Assembly (NCBI RefSeq): GCF_030915385.1
Contig: NZ_CP133268.1
Span: 5,430,001 to 5,494,000, forward strand
From: Neobacillus sp. PS3-12
GTDB lineage: Bacteria; Bacillota; Bacilli; Bacillales; Cytobacillaceae
DNA: 64,000 bases
Direction: 5' to 3'
The notes beneath the pieces were generated by a model. It made no database searches and was not told the DNA's origin. It worked only from the letters and a program-made list of their open reading frames with translations. Below are positions 1-8,500 of this stretch, one piece after another. Position numbers and translations under genes: made by a program. Within the stretch, counting starts at the first letter, position 1. Each line of letters starts with the position of its first letter.

Positions 1-1
1 A

Positions 2-100
2 GTTATTAGTCAGCTTGAAAAAGCCAAAGAAATTAATTCTAGAATGGAAAAATTCGAGCAAATATCATCGCTTTTATTTGATCTGGCAATTAAGTTGTAG
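2..100 (+). CDS. C-terminal end of an unidentified protein (partial)
   Basis: An open frame enters from the left edge and ends at a TAG at 98-100. The visible 32 residues are charged and then hydrophobic (ends LLFDLAIKL), which suggests an amphipathic helix or coiled coil. A rho-independent terminator follows 20 bases later, so this is probably the last gene of its unit. Too little is visible to name the family. Confidence 0.5.
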   Translation, partial: VISQLEKAKEINSRMEKFEQISSLLFDLAIKL

Positions 101-120
101 TTCTTTTCATTTTGAATTAT

Positions 121-150
121 AACCCGCAGAATGTTTTTGCGGGTTTTGTC
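121..150 (+). terminator. Rho-independent terminator
   Basis: AACCCGCA and TTGCGGGTT form a GC-rich hairpin followed by T-rich sequence. It closes the partial gene at the left edge. Confidence 0.8.
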
Positions 151-271
151 ATTTTTTGTTATTTAGTTACTATTTTCCTATTTTTTTTAAGAAATTTAGC
201 TTGTCAGATTACTAGCAGGAAGGTATGATAGAATTGTTTTTTATCTATATCTACCATAAAGGAGATCGATT

Positions 272-1342
272 ATGGATTCTATGACAAACGATCCCTCATA
301 TGTTCCTCGCTTAAAGCGGAAAAAGAAACGCGGACTTTTTTGGCGGGTCTTTTGGAGCATTTTGATGGTCCTGCTTTTAGTTGGGGGAGGATGGTTATAC
401 GGTACTGATCAAGGTCTGCAATTCCGAAGAGAGCTTGTGGGTTCGGTTCTTGCAACACAGCATGGACAATACGTAAAATATGTTCGCTTTTTACTTTCAA
501 AGTCAGATTATGATCAAGTATATAATGCTTGGGCACACCCTAAAGTTGAACAATCACAAATAACCAAAGAGAAAAATAACTCGGAAAAATCGAAGCAAAA
601 TACTGCGGAAGCAGCCGGACTAAAGTCTTTTTCGGATTCTATTGTTGTTGATAAAGTAAATACAGCAAATTATACAGCTAAAATTTTAGTGATTCCTGAC
701 CCTACAACCATACATGTTGTAACAACACAGCTTACAAATAAAGGACAACCCCTCTCAGATCTAATTAAACAAAATCATGGAGTTGCCGGGATCAATGGTG
801 GAGGCTTTCTTGATCCAAGCGGTAATGGTTCTGGAGGTCAGATGTTAGGCATTGTAATCAGCAATGGCCAGATCATTTCAACACCTGGAGGTAATAACGT
901 TAAGGCACTTGTCGGTGCATTCCGAAAAGATGGTGAATTTATTACTGGAAGTTATTCAGCAAGTGAATTATTAAATCTTGATGTAACAGAAGCAATTAGT
1001 TTTGGACCCCAACTTATTGTTAATGGGAAAAATTTAGTCACACCAGCAGTATCTGGTGCATGGGGCTGGGCACCGCGAACAGTCATTGGACAAACCAGAA
1101 ATGGCCGTGTCGTGATGATCATTACGGATGGCCGTTTCTATTGGGATAAAACGCACCGTGGCGCATCTATGGGAGATATGGCCAGTCTTTTACAAAAATA
1201 TGACGTAGTCAATGCAATTGCAATGGATGGTGGCGGTTCCACTACGATGATTAAAGATGATCAGCTTTTAATGAAACCTGCAACAAATACCAGTGTTGGA
1301 ATGCGCTACTTACCAGATGCTTGGGTAGTAATCCCTCACTAA
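272..1342 (+). CDS. Membrane-anchored phosphodiester glycosidase family protein (NAGPA/DUF2233-like)
   Basis: The 356-residue protein has a basic N-terminus (KRKKKR) and one membrane segment at about residues 24-44, then a low-complexity K/N/S stretch and a C-terminal domain of about 230 residues. That domain carries family-typical motifs: GINGGGF near residue 168, the WGWAPRT segment, and DGGGSTTM near the end. Members of this family act outside the membrane on phosphodiester-linked sugars, as in the lysosomal uncovering enzyme, and in bacteria on envelope polysaccharides. The substrate here cannot be read from sequence. AAAGGAG at 258-264 fixes the ATG at 272. It appears to be monocistronic, with a terminator directly downstream. 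Confidence 0.8.
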   Translation: MDSMTNDPSYVPRLKRKKKRGLFWRVFWSILMVLLLVGGGWLYGTDQGLQFRRELVGSVLATQHGQYVKYVRFLLSKSDYDQVYNAWAHPKVEQSQITKEKNNSEKSKQNTAEAAGLKSFSDSIVVDKVNTANYTAKILVIPDPTTIHVVTTQLTNKGQPLSDLIKQNHGVAGINGGGFLDPSGNGSGGQMLGIVISNGQIISTPGGNNVKALVGAFRKDGEFITGSYSASELLNLDVTEAISFGPQLIVNGKNLVTPAVSGAWGWAPRTVIGQTRNGRVVMIITDGRFYWDKTHRGASMGDMASLLQKYDVVNAIAMDGGGSTTMIKDDQLLMKPATNTSVGMRYLPDAWVVIPH

Positions 1343-1384
1343 GCGGTTTTCTTTTAATGTTTTTCTCAATTAAAATATCAAATT

Positions 1385-1423
1385 AAAAAACACATCTTCT
1401 ATTATCTGAGGATGTGTTTTTTT
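1385..1423 (+). terminator. Rho-independent terminator
   Basis: AAACACATC and GATGTGTTT arms surround a short loop and are followed by seven T residues. It ends the glycosidase transcript. Confidence 0.8.
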
Positions 1424-1474
1424 ATGAATTTAAGAGGCTTTCATTTTAAAAAGATAAATAATATTAAAAAAATA

Positions 1475-1503
1475 TTGAATTAATAATCAACATGTAGTAG
1501 TAT
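1475..1503 (+). promoter_or_regulatory. Probable sigma-A promoter of leuA
   Basis: TTGAAT (1475-1480) and TAGTAT (1498-1503) are separated by exactly 17 bases and lie just upstream of the T-box leader. Transcription would start near 1510. Read by eye only. Confidence 0.45.
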
Positions 1504-1534
1504 ATGGAATAACCAAATCCGAAATATTAATAAT

Positions 1535-1770
1535 TGTCTGTGAAAAGGAGTTTGATTAACTTTTTCTTCTAGAGAGCCTGTGGCTGGTGGAAACAGGTAG
1601 AAAAATTAATCTGTCTCGCCTTGGAGACATTCTTCTGAAATAGTAGTAAGAAGAACGGATTGCAAACCGTTAATTTTGTAAAAGTAATACCTTTACTTGC
1701 CGAGGCTGTCTTCCGTGAGGAAACAGTGATTAGAGGGTGGTACCGCGATTTATTCGCCCCTCTGGTTTAG
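1535..1770 (+). promoter_or_regulatory. T-box leader, probable tRNA-Leu sensor of leuA
   Basis: The leader contains the AGAGAG bulge strand (1571-1576), a stem I distal hairpin with loop GGCTGGTGGAA flanked by CCTGT/ACAGG, and the antiterminator core AGGGTGGTACCGCG (1734-1747). A competing terminator is formed by AGAGGG and CCCCTCT. The position equivalent to the specifier, before GCCTTGGAG, reads CTC (1615-1617), a leucine codon. This fits control of 2-isopropylmalate synthase by uncharged tRNA-Leu. The specifier assignment is by pattern, not by a computed fold. Confidence 0.88.
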
Positions 1771-1805
1771 TAAGGGTATTTTTATATTTAAAGGAGGTTT
1801 TTTCG

Positions 1806-3338
1806 ATGAAAAACAGAGTTTATTTTTTTGATACAACGTTAAGAGATGGTGAACAAACTCCAGGTGTTAATTTAAATCAAGATGAAAAAGTTGAAATTGC
1901 TTTAAGATTAGAAAGTTTAGGTATAGATGTGATTGAAGCTGGATTTGCTGCTGCCTCACCTGGGGATGCACAAGCAGTTAGGGCTGTGGCGCAAGCTGTT
2001 AAAAAACCAGTGGTTGTAAGCCTTGCTAGAGCGAACCAAGCAGATATTGATGCAGTTATTCAAGCAATCGGTGATATTGAAAATACAGGCATTCATATTT
2101 TCATCGCCACCTCCCCTCTTCACCGTGAAAAAAAATTAGGAATGACAAAAGAACAGGTTATTGCTAAAGCTGTTGAGAGCGTATCATACGCATCAAAACA
2201 TTTTAAACATATTGAATTCTCTTGTGAAGACGCTACTCGGACAGAGCTCGAATTTTTAAAAGAAATTTGCGAAAAGGTTATTGAAGTAGGAGCAACCGTT
2301 CTTAACCTTCCAGATACAGTTGGATACACAACACCTGAAGAGTATTCTAATTTATTTAAATATCTTTTGGAAAATACAAAGGGAATTGAGAATGTTCGCC
2401 TTAGTTGCCATTGTCATGATGATCTTGGAATGGCGCTTAGCAACAGTATTGCAGCCATCCAAGCTGGTGCACTACAAGTTGAAGGTTGCGTAAACGGAAT
2501 TGGTGAAAGAGCTGGAAACGTTTCTCTTGAGGAAGTTGCGGCCTTGCTAGAAGTACGGAAACCATATTATCAAAAAGAAACAGGAATTAACCTAAAAGAA
2601 ATTGCTAAAACAAGTAAGCTTGTCAGCAGACTTACCGGTATTGCCATCCCGCCAAATAAAGCGGTAATTGGCGGTAATGCCTTTGCTCACTCTTCTGGAA
2701 TTCATCAAGATGGTGTAATCAAGGATAAATCTACTTACGAAATCTTGAAGCCTGAAAGTGTTGGTTTTAATGAGACGAAATTAGTTTTAGGCAAGCTTTC
2801 CGGCAGAAATGCACTTAAAAAGCGGTACGAAGAGCTAGGATATGTCGTCAATGACGAGCAGCTAAATGAAATCTTTAAAAATTACAAAGATTTGACAGAC
2901 CGAAAGAAAGAAATCTTTGACGAGGATATCATTGCTCTGTTAGAAACACAGCCTGCTAAAAGTGAGACTGCTTCATACAGCTTTAAAGATCTTAGCCTTC
3001 AAATTTTGGGGGATAACCAATATCGAGCTTTTGTCCACATTGTCGGAAGTGACCATTCAATTATCGAAGGTGAAGGCGAAGGAAATGGTCCGATCGATGC
3101 CATTTATAAAGGAATAGATTCTGCACTTAGCCTTGATGTGGAATTGATTGATTATAAAATTAACTCCATCTCCAAAGGAAAGGATTCAATTGGAGAGGTA
3201 TTTGTAAAAGTCAGAGATAAGGATTCTTTAGTAAAAGGCAGAGCTATCAATGTCGATATTATTGTAGCTAGTGCCAATGCATATATAGATGCAATTAACA
3301 GATTAAAAGTTAAAAACCCAAATTACTTGAACATTTAA
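1806..3338 (+). CDS. leuA: 2-isopropylmalate synthase
   Basis: This enzyme condenses acetyl-CoA with 2-ketoisovalerate, the first committed step of leucine synthesis. The 510-residue product has the HMGL-like TIM barrel first (DTTLRDGEQTPG near residue 10; metal-binding SCHCHDDLG; GNAFAHSSGIHQDG). The C-terminal LeuA dimer/allosteric domain follows, where leucine feedback would bind. The start is the ATG at 1806 with AAAGGAGG at 1791-1798. A longer frame beginning with GTG at 1737 starts inside the T-box antiterminator and adds 23 unrelated residues, so I reject it. No other leu or ilv gene of the usual operon is adjacent. Confidence 0.95.
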   Translation: MKNRVYFFDTTLRDGEQTPGVNLNQDEKVEIALRLESLGIDVIEAGFAAASPGDAQAVRAVAQAVKKPVVVSLARANQADIDAVIQAIGDIENTGIHIFIATSPLHREKKLGMTKEQVIAKAVESVSYASKHFKHIEFSCEDATRTELEFLKEICEKVIEVGATVLNLPDTVGYTTPEEYSNLFKYLLENTKGIENVRLSCHCHDDLGMALSNSIAAIQAGALQVEGCVNGIGERAGNVSLEEVAALLEVRKPYYQKETGINLKEIAKTSKLVSRLTGIAIPPNKAVIGGNAFAHSSGIHQDGVIKDKSTYEILKPESVGFNETKLVLGKLSGRNALKKRYEELGYVVNDEQLNEIFKNYKDLTDRKKEIFDEDIIALLETQPAKSETASYSFKDLSLQILGDNQYRAFVHIVGSDHSIIEGEGEGNGPIDAIYKGIDSALSLDVELIDYKINSISKGKDSIGEVFVKVRDKDSLVKGRAINVDIIVASANAYIDAINRLKVKNPNYLNI

Positions 3339-3374
3339 TTGTTTAACCTCTGATTGATAGTTTTACATTACCAG

Positions 3375-3425
3375 CCCAAGCTTCTTTCTTTTTTTGATAC
3401 AATTCTAAAAGGAGGAAGCTTGGGG
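3375..3425. repeat. Inverted repeat upstream of a small frame
   Basis: CCCAAGCTTC (3375-3384) and GAAGCTTGGG (3416-3425) are perfect 10-base arms around a 31-base T-rich loop. The 3' arm is adjacent to AAGGAGG, so on the plus strand the hairpin could influence ribosome access to the small frame at 3439. It lacks a T-run after the hairpin, so it is not a standard terminator. Confidence 0.5.
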
Positions 3426-3438
3426 AGGGATTTTACCG

Positions 3439-3542
3439 ATGAATAAACGTTATCTTCTTCTTACAGTAATACTTCGACAGTTTCTGCGGTATTGAAAAGT
3501 TCAGAAAAAGATGAAAAACAACAAATTGCCCAAGCGCAATAA
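3439..3542 (+). pseudogene. Possible 34-residue hydrophobic peptide gene with a one-base frameshift
   Basis: The ATG at 3439 follows a purine-rich GGGGAGGG site and reads MNKRYLLLTVI before it runs off frame and stops at 3495. A one-base insertion near 3470 would continue it as TSTVSAVLKSSEKDEKQQ and so on to a TAA at 3540-3542, giving a short signal-like helix plus a charged tail. Many larger genes in this window carry similar one-base errors, which makes this reading plausible. I do not recognise the peptide. Most of 3339-3788 otherwise holds no gene that I can support. Confidence 0.25.
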
Positions 3543-3788
3543 AATAATGGGACTAAAAGGCGTTCGGTACAGCATAAACAGGTGTATCGCATGTCTTTTT
3601 GTAATTTTCGTCACTTATTTGAACAACATTTCACAAATTTATCACATTTCACCATTCGACTTAATTCTACAAAGGCGTATAATAAAGGTAAGAAATAAAT
3701 GGAAATAATTTTAATTCTCTTCATAGATTTGCTAAGAATGGATTACTAGTCCCTTGTACAAAATTATCTTTTAAAGGAGTAGGTAAAA

Positions 3789-3917
3789 ATGACAGGCATT
3801 CTTTTAGTTGAAAGAGAAACAGAAACAGAGGTTGAAAATAAATATGAGTTCGTTGAATACATTGGTCTTACACATGTAATCACTAAATTGGCAAGTGGAG
3901 CACGTGATGAGGAATAA
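3789..3917 (+). CDS. Small acidic protein of unknown function (42 aa)
   Basis: ATG at 3789 follows AAAGGAGTAGG at a good distance and the frame runs to TAA at 3915. The product starts MTGILLVERETETEVENKYE and ends ASGARDEE: acidic, soluble, no signal peptide, no cysteine. A strong terminator directly follows, so ribosome site, frame and terminator together support a real monocistronic gene. I do not recognise the family. Confidence 0.6.
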   Translation: MTGILLVERETETEVENKYEFVEYIGLTHVITKLASGARDEE

Positions 3918-3937
3918 TGTTTAATTGATAAAATTTT

Positions 3938-3977
3938 ACGGCACCATCCTTAATGGATCGTGCCGTTTTTGTTTTTT
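3938..3977 (+). terminator. Rho-independent terminator
   Basis: ACGGCAC and GTGCCGT arms are followed by TTTTGTTTTTT. It closes the small gene at 3789 and touches the end of the convergent gene. Confidence 0.8.
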
Positions 3978-4224
3978 ATCCAATTTGCTCTTCATTGTTT
4001 TCTGTATTTAGAAATGCTCGTTTACTTGGAATTTGAGTTAATTCAGACCTTTTTAATAAATAATGTAAATGTTGAACAGGCATTGATCCATGTCCTTTGC
4101 TATCGCCGAGTGTGAATTGTATCGTTACTCCATTGTCGCGAATAACCGTAAGTGCTTCAGCAGAATTAAAGAATCCTTTAATATTTTGTGATATTTGATA
4201 TTTTGTACCTTCTTCAATTGGCAA
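3976..4224 (-). CDS. Conserved-looking hypothetical protein (82 aa)
   Basis: The frame begins with TTG and has AAAGGAG eight bases upstream. The product is a soluble single-domain protein (MPIEEGTKYQISQNIKGFF at the start). Its alternating hydrophobic pattern suggests a small beta-rich fold, followed by a hydrophilic C-terminal tail. There is no signal peptide or recognisable catalytic motif. It is convergent with the small acidic gene upstream. Function unknown. Confidence 0.55.
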   Translation of the reverse strand: MPIEEGTKYQISQNIKGFFNSAEALTVIRDNGVTIQFTLGDSKGHGSMPVQHLHYLLKRSELTQIPSKRAFLNTENNEEQIG

Positions 4225-4325
4225 TTGACTCGCTCCTTTTTTTCTTCATCTTACTAGTATTATTCCATCATATCTTTTTATACATACCTATTTTTTCTAA
4301 AGAAAACTCCCAGTTTTGTCCAAAA

Positions 4326-4366
4326 TAAAAGCCCAGTCCACATTATTTTGTGAACTGGGCTTTTTA
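4326..4366. terminator. Bidirectional terminator
   Basis: AAAAGCCCAGTCCAC and GTGAACTGGGCTTTTT form a long hairpin with A and T tracts on its two sides. It lies downstream of the minus-strand gene at 4424-5188 and upstream of the one at 3976. Confidence 0.75.
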
Positions 4367-4423
4367 CCTTATATTGTAATAATCTTATGTTTATTCTCTT
4401 TGAGTTATATTGAGAATGATGAA

Positions 4424-5188
4424 TCAATCATTCACTTCTTTTTGCTTAACAAGTTTTGAGGGATTGTTGATTTTATATGGAACTGTGATCGTAAAGTTAA
4501 ATTCTTCAGGGGCTTCTTTTCCTTTTGTTAATTTCTTGGTTGTTATTTTCCCATCAAATTCAAGAAAATCCCCAATTACTAATTCCAATTTTTTTAGTGT
4601 TTTACTGTGACTGCACCAAGCATACTCAATGTTAATTGGTGGTTCTTGATGAATCTGAACGTTTTCGAAAATGATAACTTCATCATTTTCTTCGGTAAAG
4701 GAATTATATGTCATTGCAAACTGTTTGATCGCTGCCGAAAAATGCACTTTCTCTGCTGGGAGTTCGAGTTTTGCAACTTTCTCTTTTTTTGCCTTTTTCG
4801 GTTCAGATTTTTTTTCCTCAACCACTTTTGCCTCTAGAGTTTTTATCTGTACCGAAACCTCTCCTTTAGGAGTCTCACTTTCTCGTTCCTTTCCTTCCTC
4901 CCACATACTCTCTTTTCCAAAGCTCGATTGCTGCATTTCTTTTAGATATGCGGGATGAATACATGTTAGATTCCCGTCTTTAAATTCAACTACAATTGTA
5001 TTAAATTCATCTGTATTCCCGTAAATTTCATATCCTTTGATTTTGACAAGTTCATGAAAATCTCTTTCTTTATACCAAAATTCTTCCTTTGCAGAGGATA
5101 ATCCCCATTCTTTTACCTTTTGTTTATAGTGTTCCATATCTCCGAATACTTCAAATTGGCCTATTGGAGAAATATACTTTATCATCAT
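4424..5188 (-). CDS. Hypothetical protein with Lys/Glu-rich central linker (254 aa)
   Basis: The N-terminal about 90 residues form a small alpha/beta domain (YISPIGQFEVFGDM; YEIYGNTDEFNTIVVEFKDG). A charged linker follows at about residues 100-145 (KKSEPKKAKKEKVAK), then a beta-rich C-terminal domain of about 105 residues (FENVQIHQEPPINIEYAW). There is no signal peptide, so it is probably cytoplasmic. GGTGG lies just upstream; the second ATG (5185) is equally possible. The two-domain architecture is clear, but I do not recognise either family. Confidence 0.6.
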   Translation of the reverse strand: MMIKYISPIGQFEVFGDMEHYKQKVKEWGLSSAKEEFWYKERDFHELVKIKGYEIYGNTDEFNTIVVEFKDGNLTCIHPAYLKEMQQSSFGKESMWEEGKERESETPKGEVSVQIKTLEAKVVEEKKSEPKKAKKEKVAKLELPAEKVHFSAAIKQFAMTYNSFTEENDEVIIFENVQIHQEPPINIEYAWCSHSKTLKKLELVIGDFLEFDGKITTKKLTKGKEAPEEFNFTITVPYKINNPSKLVKQKEVND

Positions 5189-5277
5189 TTATCCACCTAC
5201 ACTATCACCTTATTTATATTATTTGATTATACCACGATTATAGGCGTGTATTCTCTTTAACGACGACGAAGACAAAC

Positions 5278-5312
5278 AATAAGCGTCCATCGTGGTACGA
5301 TGGACGCTTATT
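5278..5312 (-). terminator. Terminator of ilvE
   Basis: AATAAGCGTCCATCG and CGATGGACGCTTATT are perfect 15-base arms with a five-base loop, about 20 bases past the ilvE stop on the minus strand. The following sequence is moderately T-rich. Confidence 0.75.
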
Positions 5313-5331
5313 GAACACATTGATCCTAATA

Positions 5332-6402
5332 TTATAATTTAACACTCCATCCAAATGGATCTTGTTTGATCCCATTTTGGATGCCAGTTAATGTATCATA
5401 CAATTCCTTCGAAAGTTTGCCAATTTCCCCATTATTTACAACCATTTTTTCATCTTGATAAAAGAATTCGCCAATTGGTGAAATAACAGCAGCTGTTCCT
5501 GTTCCGAATGCTTCTTCTAATAAACCATCCCTGTATGCTTGGATAACCTCATCCATAGAGATTTTTCTTTCAGTTACTGGCACATTCCAATGCTTTAATA
5601 ATTGAATAATGGAATCTCTCGTGATTCCCGCTAAAATACTGCCATTTAAAGCAGGTGTGATAACTTCACCGTTAACTTTAAAGAAAATATTCATGCTCCC
5701 AACTTCTTCGATATACTTATTTTCTCTTCCATCGAGCCATAGTACTTGAGAATATCCTACTTTGCCTGATTCTTCCTGGGCTTTCAAACTACTTGCATAG
5801 TTTCCGCCTGTCTTTGCTGTACCAGTCCCACCGACTACCGTACGTACATAATTTTTCTCTACTGCTATTTTTACAGGATTTAACCCTTCTTTATAATATG
5901 ATCCCACAGGAGATAAAATGATGATAAATAAATAGTTATGAGAAGGATGAACCCCTAAATGTGGCTCAGTTGAAATTATAAATGGACGTATGTAAAGAGA
6001 TGTTCCAGGTGCTGACGGAATCCAGTCCCTATCTAATTTAATTAATTGTTTAAGAGCTTCCAAGGCAAATTCCTCATCAATGTGTGGGATGCAAAGTCGG
6101 TCATTGGAGTTATTTAGCCTCTTAAAGTTCTGATCAGGTCTGAATAATAAAACCTCTTCATCTTTCGTTAAATATGCTTTCATTCCTTCAAATACGGTTT
6201 GAGCATAATGGAAAACCATGCAGGAAGGGTCTAACTGTAGTGGTTGATAAGGTACAATCCTAGGATCGTGCCATCCCTGCCCTTCTGTGTAATCCATCAA
6301 AAACATATGATCCGTAAAATATTGTCCAAATCCCAATTGATCTGCTTCAGGTATTGGTTTTCTGTTTTGATTAATAATGGTTTCAATTTGTAAATCTTTC
6401 AT
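5332..6402 (-). CDS. ilvE: Branched-chain amino acid aminotransferase
   Basis: This PLP enzyme transaminates Leu, Ile and Val with 2-oxoglutarate. The 356-residue length fits the fold-type IV BCAT family. The PLP lysine is K197 in GGTGTAKTGGNYASS, and EVGSMNIFF and the C-terminal GTGTAAVISP loop are present. AGGAGG sits eight bases before the ATG. It is monocistronic with its own strong terminator. No T-box precedes it; a weak CodY-like box lies about 180 bases upstream. Confidence 0.93.
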   Translation of the reverse strand: MKDLQIETIINQNRKPIPEADQLGFGQYFTDHMFLMDYTEGQGWHDPRIVPYQPLQLDPSCMVFHYAQTVFEGMKAYLTKDEEVLLFRPDQNFKRLNNSNDRLCIPHIDEEFALEALKQLIKLDRDWIPSAPGTSLYIRPFIISTEPHLGVHPSHNYLFIIILSPVGSYYKEGLNPVKIAVEKNYVRTVVGGTGTAKTGGNYASSLKAQEESGKVGYSQVLWLDGRENKYIEEVGSMNIFFKVNGEVITPALNGSILAGITRDSIIQLLKHWNVPVTERKISMDEVIQAYRDGLLEEAFGTGTAAVISPIGEFFYQDEKMVVNNGEIGKLSKELYDTLTGIQNGIKQDPFGWSVKL

Positions 6403-6583
6403 GACTATTTCCTCCTAAGACTATTCAAGCTTCTAGTTTCTAACATGGAAAAAAGAGTTATTATGATTAATCTACTCCACTTATTGTTAGAAGAAAAGAA
6501 TTATGCATACATTTTTGTTTGAATTGTAAAATTCAAATAACTTTTCTACTAAAATTTTACCATAGTTTTTCAATAAATTAAGA

Positions 6584-6598
6584 AATTTTCTAAAAAAC
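6584..6598. promoter_or_regulatory. Weak CodY-like box upstream of ilvE
   Basis: AATTTTCTAAAAAAC matches the CodY consensus AATTTTCWGAAAATT with three mismatches. CodY commonly controls branched-chain amino acid genes. In such AT-rich sequence the match could be chance. Confidence 0.25.
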
Positions 6599-6601
6599 AA
6601 A

Positions 6602-6640
6602 TAAAAAAAACTTCCCTTGTAACCAGGGAAGTCAAATTTT
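6602..6640 (-). terminator. Terminator of phaP
   Basis: ACTTCCCTTG and CAGGGAAGT arms are followed on the minus strand by a long T-run (TTTTTTTTAT). It lies directly after phaP. Confidence 0.85.
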
Positions 6641-6665
6641 GAGAAGAGATTAACAATATGAAATC

Positions 6666-7193
6666 TTATTTTGCAATTAATGGATTGTAAAGTTCAAATG
6701 TTTTAAGTACGCCATTTTGAGTTTGTTTTAATTGATCAACATAACCGCCAATGGCATTAAGTACTTCTGCACGATTTTTTTGTTGTTGTTCAACTGCTTT
6801 CTTTAATGCTAATTCTAATTGTGCATGGGATTTAGATAGCAAATCGATTGTTGCTTTGCTTGGACTGAATGCCAATGTTTCCGCTTTATGTCCAATTTCT
6901 TCAAACTTATCTGTCCATTCAGTTAAGTTCTGTGCTCCAAAATCAAATTGTGATTTATTCAAAACTTCTTGTAAATTGGATTTCCATTCGGATGTTAATT
7001 TTTTGGATTCTTCTTCTAGTTGTGTTAGTTGATCACGAGTTGCTTGGATCCATTCTTTTTGACTTTCGAAAGCTTGTAAAGATTTTTGTTCTGCTCCATC
7101 TTGTAACGAATTAAATGTTTTAAAGCTGTTAAACCAACTATCCCAAAATACATCAATAACGTTAAGAGCTTTTTCATCTTTTTTTACTGCCAT
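6666..7193 (-). CDS. phaP: Phasin, PHA granule-associated protein PhaP
   Basis: The 175-residue protein is almost wholly helical and amphipathic, with many Q, E and K and a phasin-like N-terminal stretch (NVIDVFWDSWFNSFKTFNSL). Phasins coat PHA granules and control their size and number. The position beside phaQ and divergent phaRBC matches the Bacillus class IV arrangement. The ATG at 7193 is preceded by GGAGGG seven bases away. The longer frame from 7208 begins inside that ribosome site and is rejected. Confidence 0.88.
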   Translation of the reverse strand: MAVKKDEKALNVIDVFWDSWFNSFKTFNSLQDGAEQKSLQAFESQKEWIQATRDQLTQLEEESKKLTSEWKSNLQEVLNKSQFDFGAQNLTEWTDKFEEIGHKAETLAFSPSKATIDLLSKSHAQLELALKKAVEQQQKNRAEVLNAIGGYVDQLKQTQNGVLKTFELYNPLIAK

Positions 7194-7321
7194 TTTAAAA
7201 CCCTCCAAAGATTTTAGTTTAATTTATTAGGCCAATACACGGCCTTTGTTAAAAACTTATACAAAATAGTATAAATTTTATTAAAATGTTTTGGTGAATA
7301 GGATTATTCTTGTAGGAATTT

Positions 7322-7732
7322 CTATTCATCCTTATTCGACAGGAACCCTGGTGGTACAAAAAATTGACTGTACATATCAAAAAATTGTCCAAGCATTTTT
7401 TGATATTGCCCCATTGAATCAGCCCAAAGCTCTAAATAATCTTCTCCAGCAGTTGTAATGGAATAAATACGTTTTGCTGGGCCCCCTGAAGTTGTATCCC
7501 ATACAGAAGTAACTAGTTCATCTTTTTCAAGCTGGCGGAGTATTCTATAGAAGTTTCCATGATCAAGTGAATCAAAACCAAATTGAGAAAGCTTTTGCAT
7601 GAGTTCATAACCATGTGCATTCCAATCCTTTAATAGTAAAAGCAATACAGGAAGGACAAAGTTTTTTGGCGCTCCTACAATATTCTTTTTTGCTTCTTTA
7701 TCTTCTTTAGCAGATTTTCGTTTTGAGTCCAT
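7322..7732 (-). CDS. phaQ: PhaQ, PHA-responsive PadR-family repressor
   Basis: The product (136 residues) has a PadR-type winged helix: NFVLPVLLLLLKDWNAHGYELMQ, then GNFYRILRQLEKDELV and the GGPAKRIYSIT wing. In Bacillus, PhaQ represses its own operon with phaP and is released by PHB. The ATG at 7732 follows AAGGTG at a good distance; the ATG at 7750 has no ribosome site. phaP follows it on the same strand after about 130 bases. Confidence 0.88.
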   Translation of the reverse strand: MDSKRKSAKEDKEAKKNIVGAPKNFVLPVLLLLLKDWNAHGYELMQKLSQFGFDSLDHGNFYRILRQLEKDELVTSVWDTTSGGPAKRIYSITTAGEDYLELWADSMGQYQKMLGQFFDMYSQFFVPPGFLSNKDE

Positions 7733-8001
7733 TTCAATCACCTTCAACATATAAATTTATCTCATATATGTAATTTACACCTATATGCACTAACTGTCAA
7801 CTATACAAATTACTTCATAAACAGACAAAATCAAGTAAATTCGACAATATTCCTCAAATTCCACCTTGTTTTTTGTCATTAATTGAAAGAATTGTGTGAA
7901 ATTTAACGGATTTTTTAAGTTGAATAATTGTCGAAATATATTATTCTAAGATATGTGAGAATTAATAAAATTCAAATAGAACGTTAAGGAGTTGGGTTAT
8001 A

Positions 8002-8450
8002 TTGGCAGAGCAATTTTTAGATCCATTTGCAGTCTGGAAAAATGCGTATGACAAAACAGAAGCAAAATGGAATGAAGTTCTTCATGAGACTATGCAAAAG
8101 GAAGCTTTTTCCGAATGGTTAGGGCAAGTTCAAAATGCTTATTTGCAATATCAACAATTAGTACAAAAAACAACTGATAACTATTTAAAACAAGTTAATT
8201 TGCCTACGAGAGATGAAATCTCAAATGTTGCATCATTAATTATTAATTTAGAGGAAAAAGTAGAAAACCTCGATCAAAAAATTGAAGATGAATTATTAGG
8301 AAATTCCGCTTCTGCAGAAATCAATAAACTAAAAACCAGCATCAACAAACTCGATAAGAAATTAGACAGCATCCTTAAGGCTGTTCAAATTCCTTTTGAG
8401 ACTGTTCCATCTTCCCGGCTGAAGATAACAAAAAAAATCCGAATACTTAA
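8002..8450 (+). CDS. phaR: PhaR, class IV PHA synthase subunit; C-terminus frameshifted
   Basis: PhaR pairs with PhaC to form the active class IV PHA synthase. The product starts at TTG 8002 with AAGGAG upstream and shows the typical DPFAVWKNAYDKTEAKW start and a long coiled coil (EEKVENLDQKIEDELL). After residue 138 the raw frame becomes basic and unlike the family (SSRLKITKKIRILKN) and runs to 8514, overlapping phaB. One added C in the CCC run at 8414-8416 gives SSPAEDNKKNPNT and a stop at 8448-8450, a normal hydrophilic tail ending 50 bases before phaB. I prefer that reading (149 residues). Confidence 0.82.
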
Positions 8451-8500
8451 AAATTTAAAAATTGATATAATAAATAATTTTATGTTAGGAGTAGATATTA

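Noticed and set aside
1630..1660. An AUA (Ile) specifier after a TGAA in the leuA T-box
   Set aside because: The order of T-box elements places the specifier before CCTTGGAG, giving CTC.
1737..1805. An N-terminal extension of leuA starting at GTG 1737
   Set aside because: It lies inside the T-box antiterminator and the ATG at 1806 has a strong ribosome site.
7194..7208. Earlier start for phaP
   Set aside because: The codon lies in the ribosome-binding site GGAGGG for the ATG at 7193.
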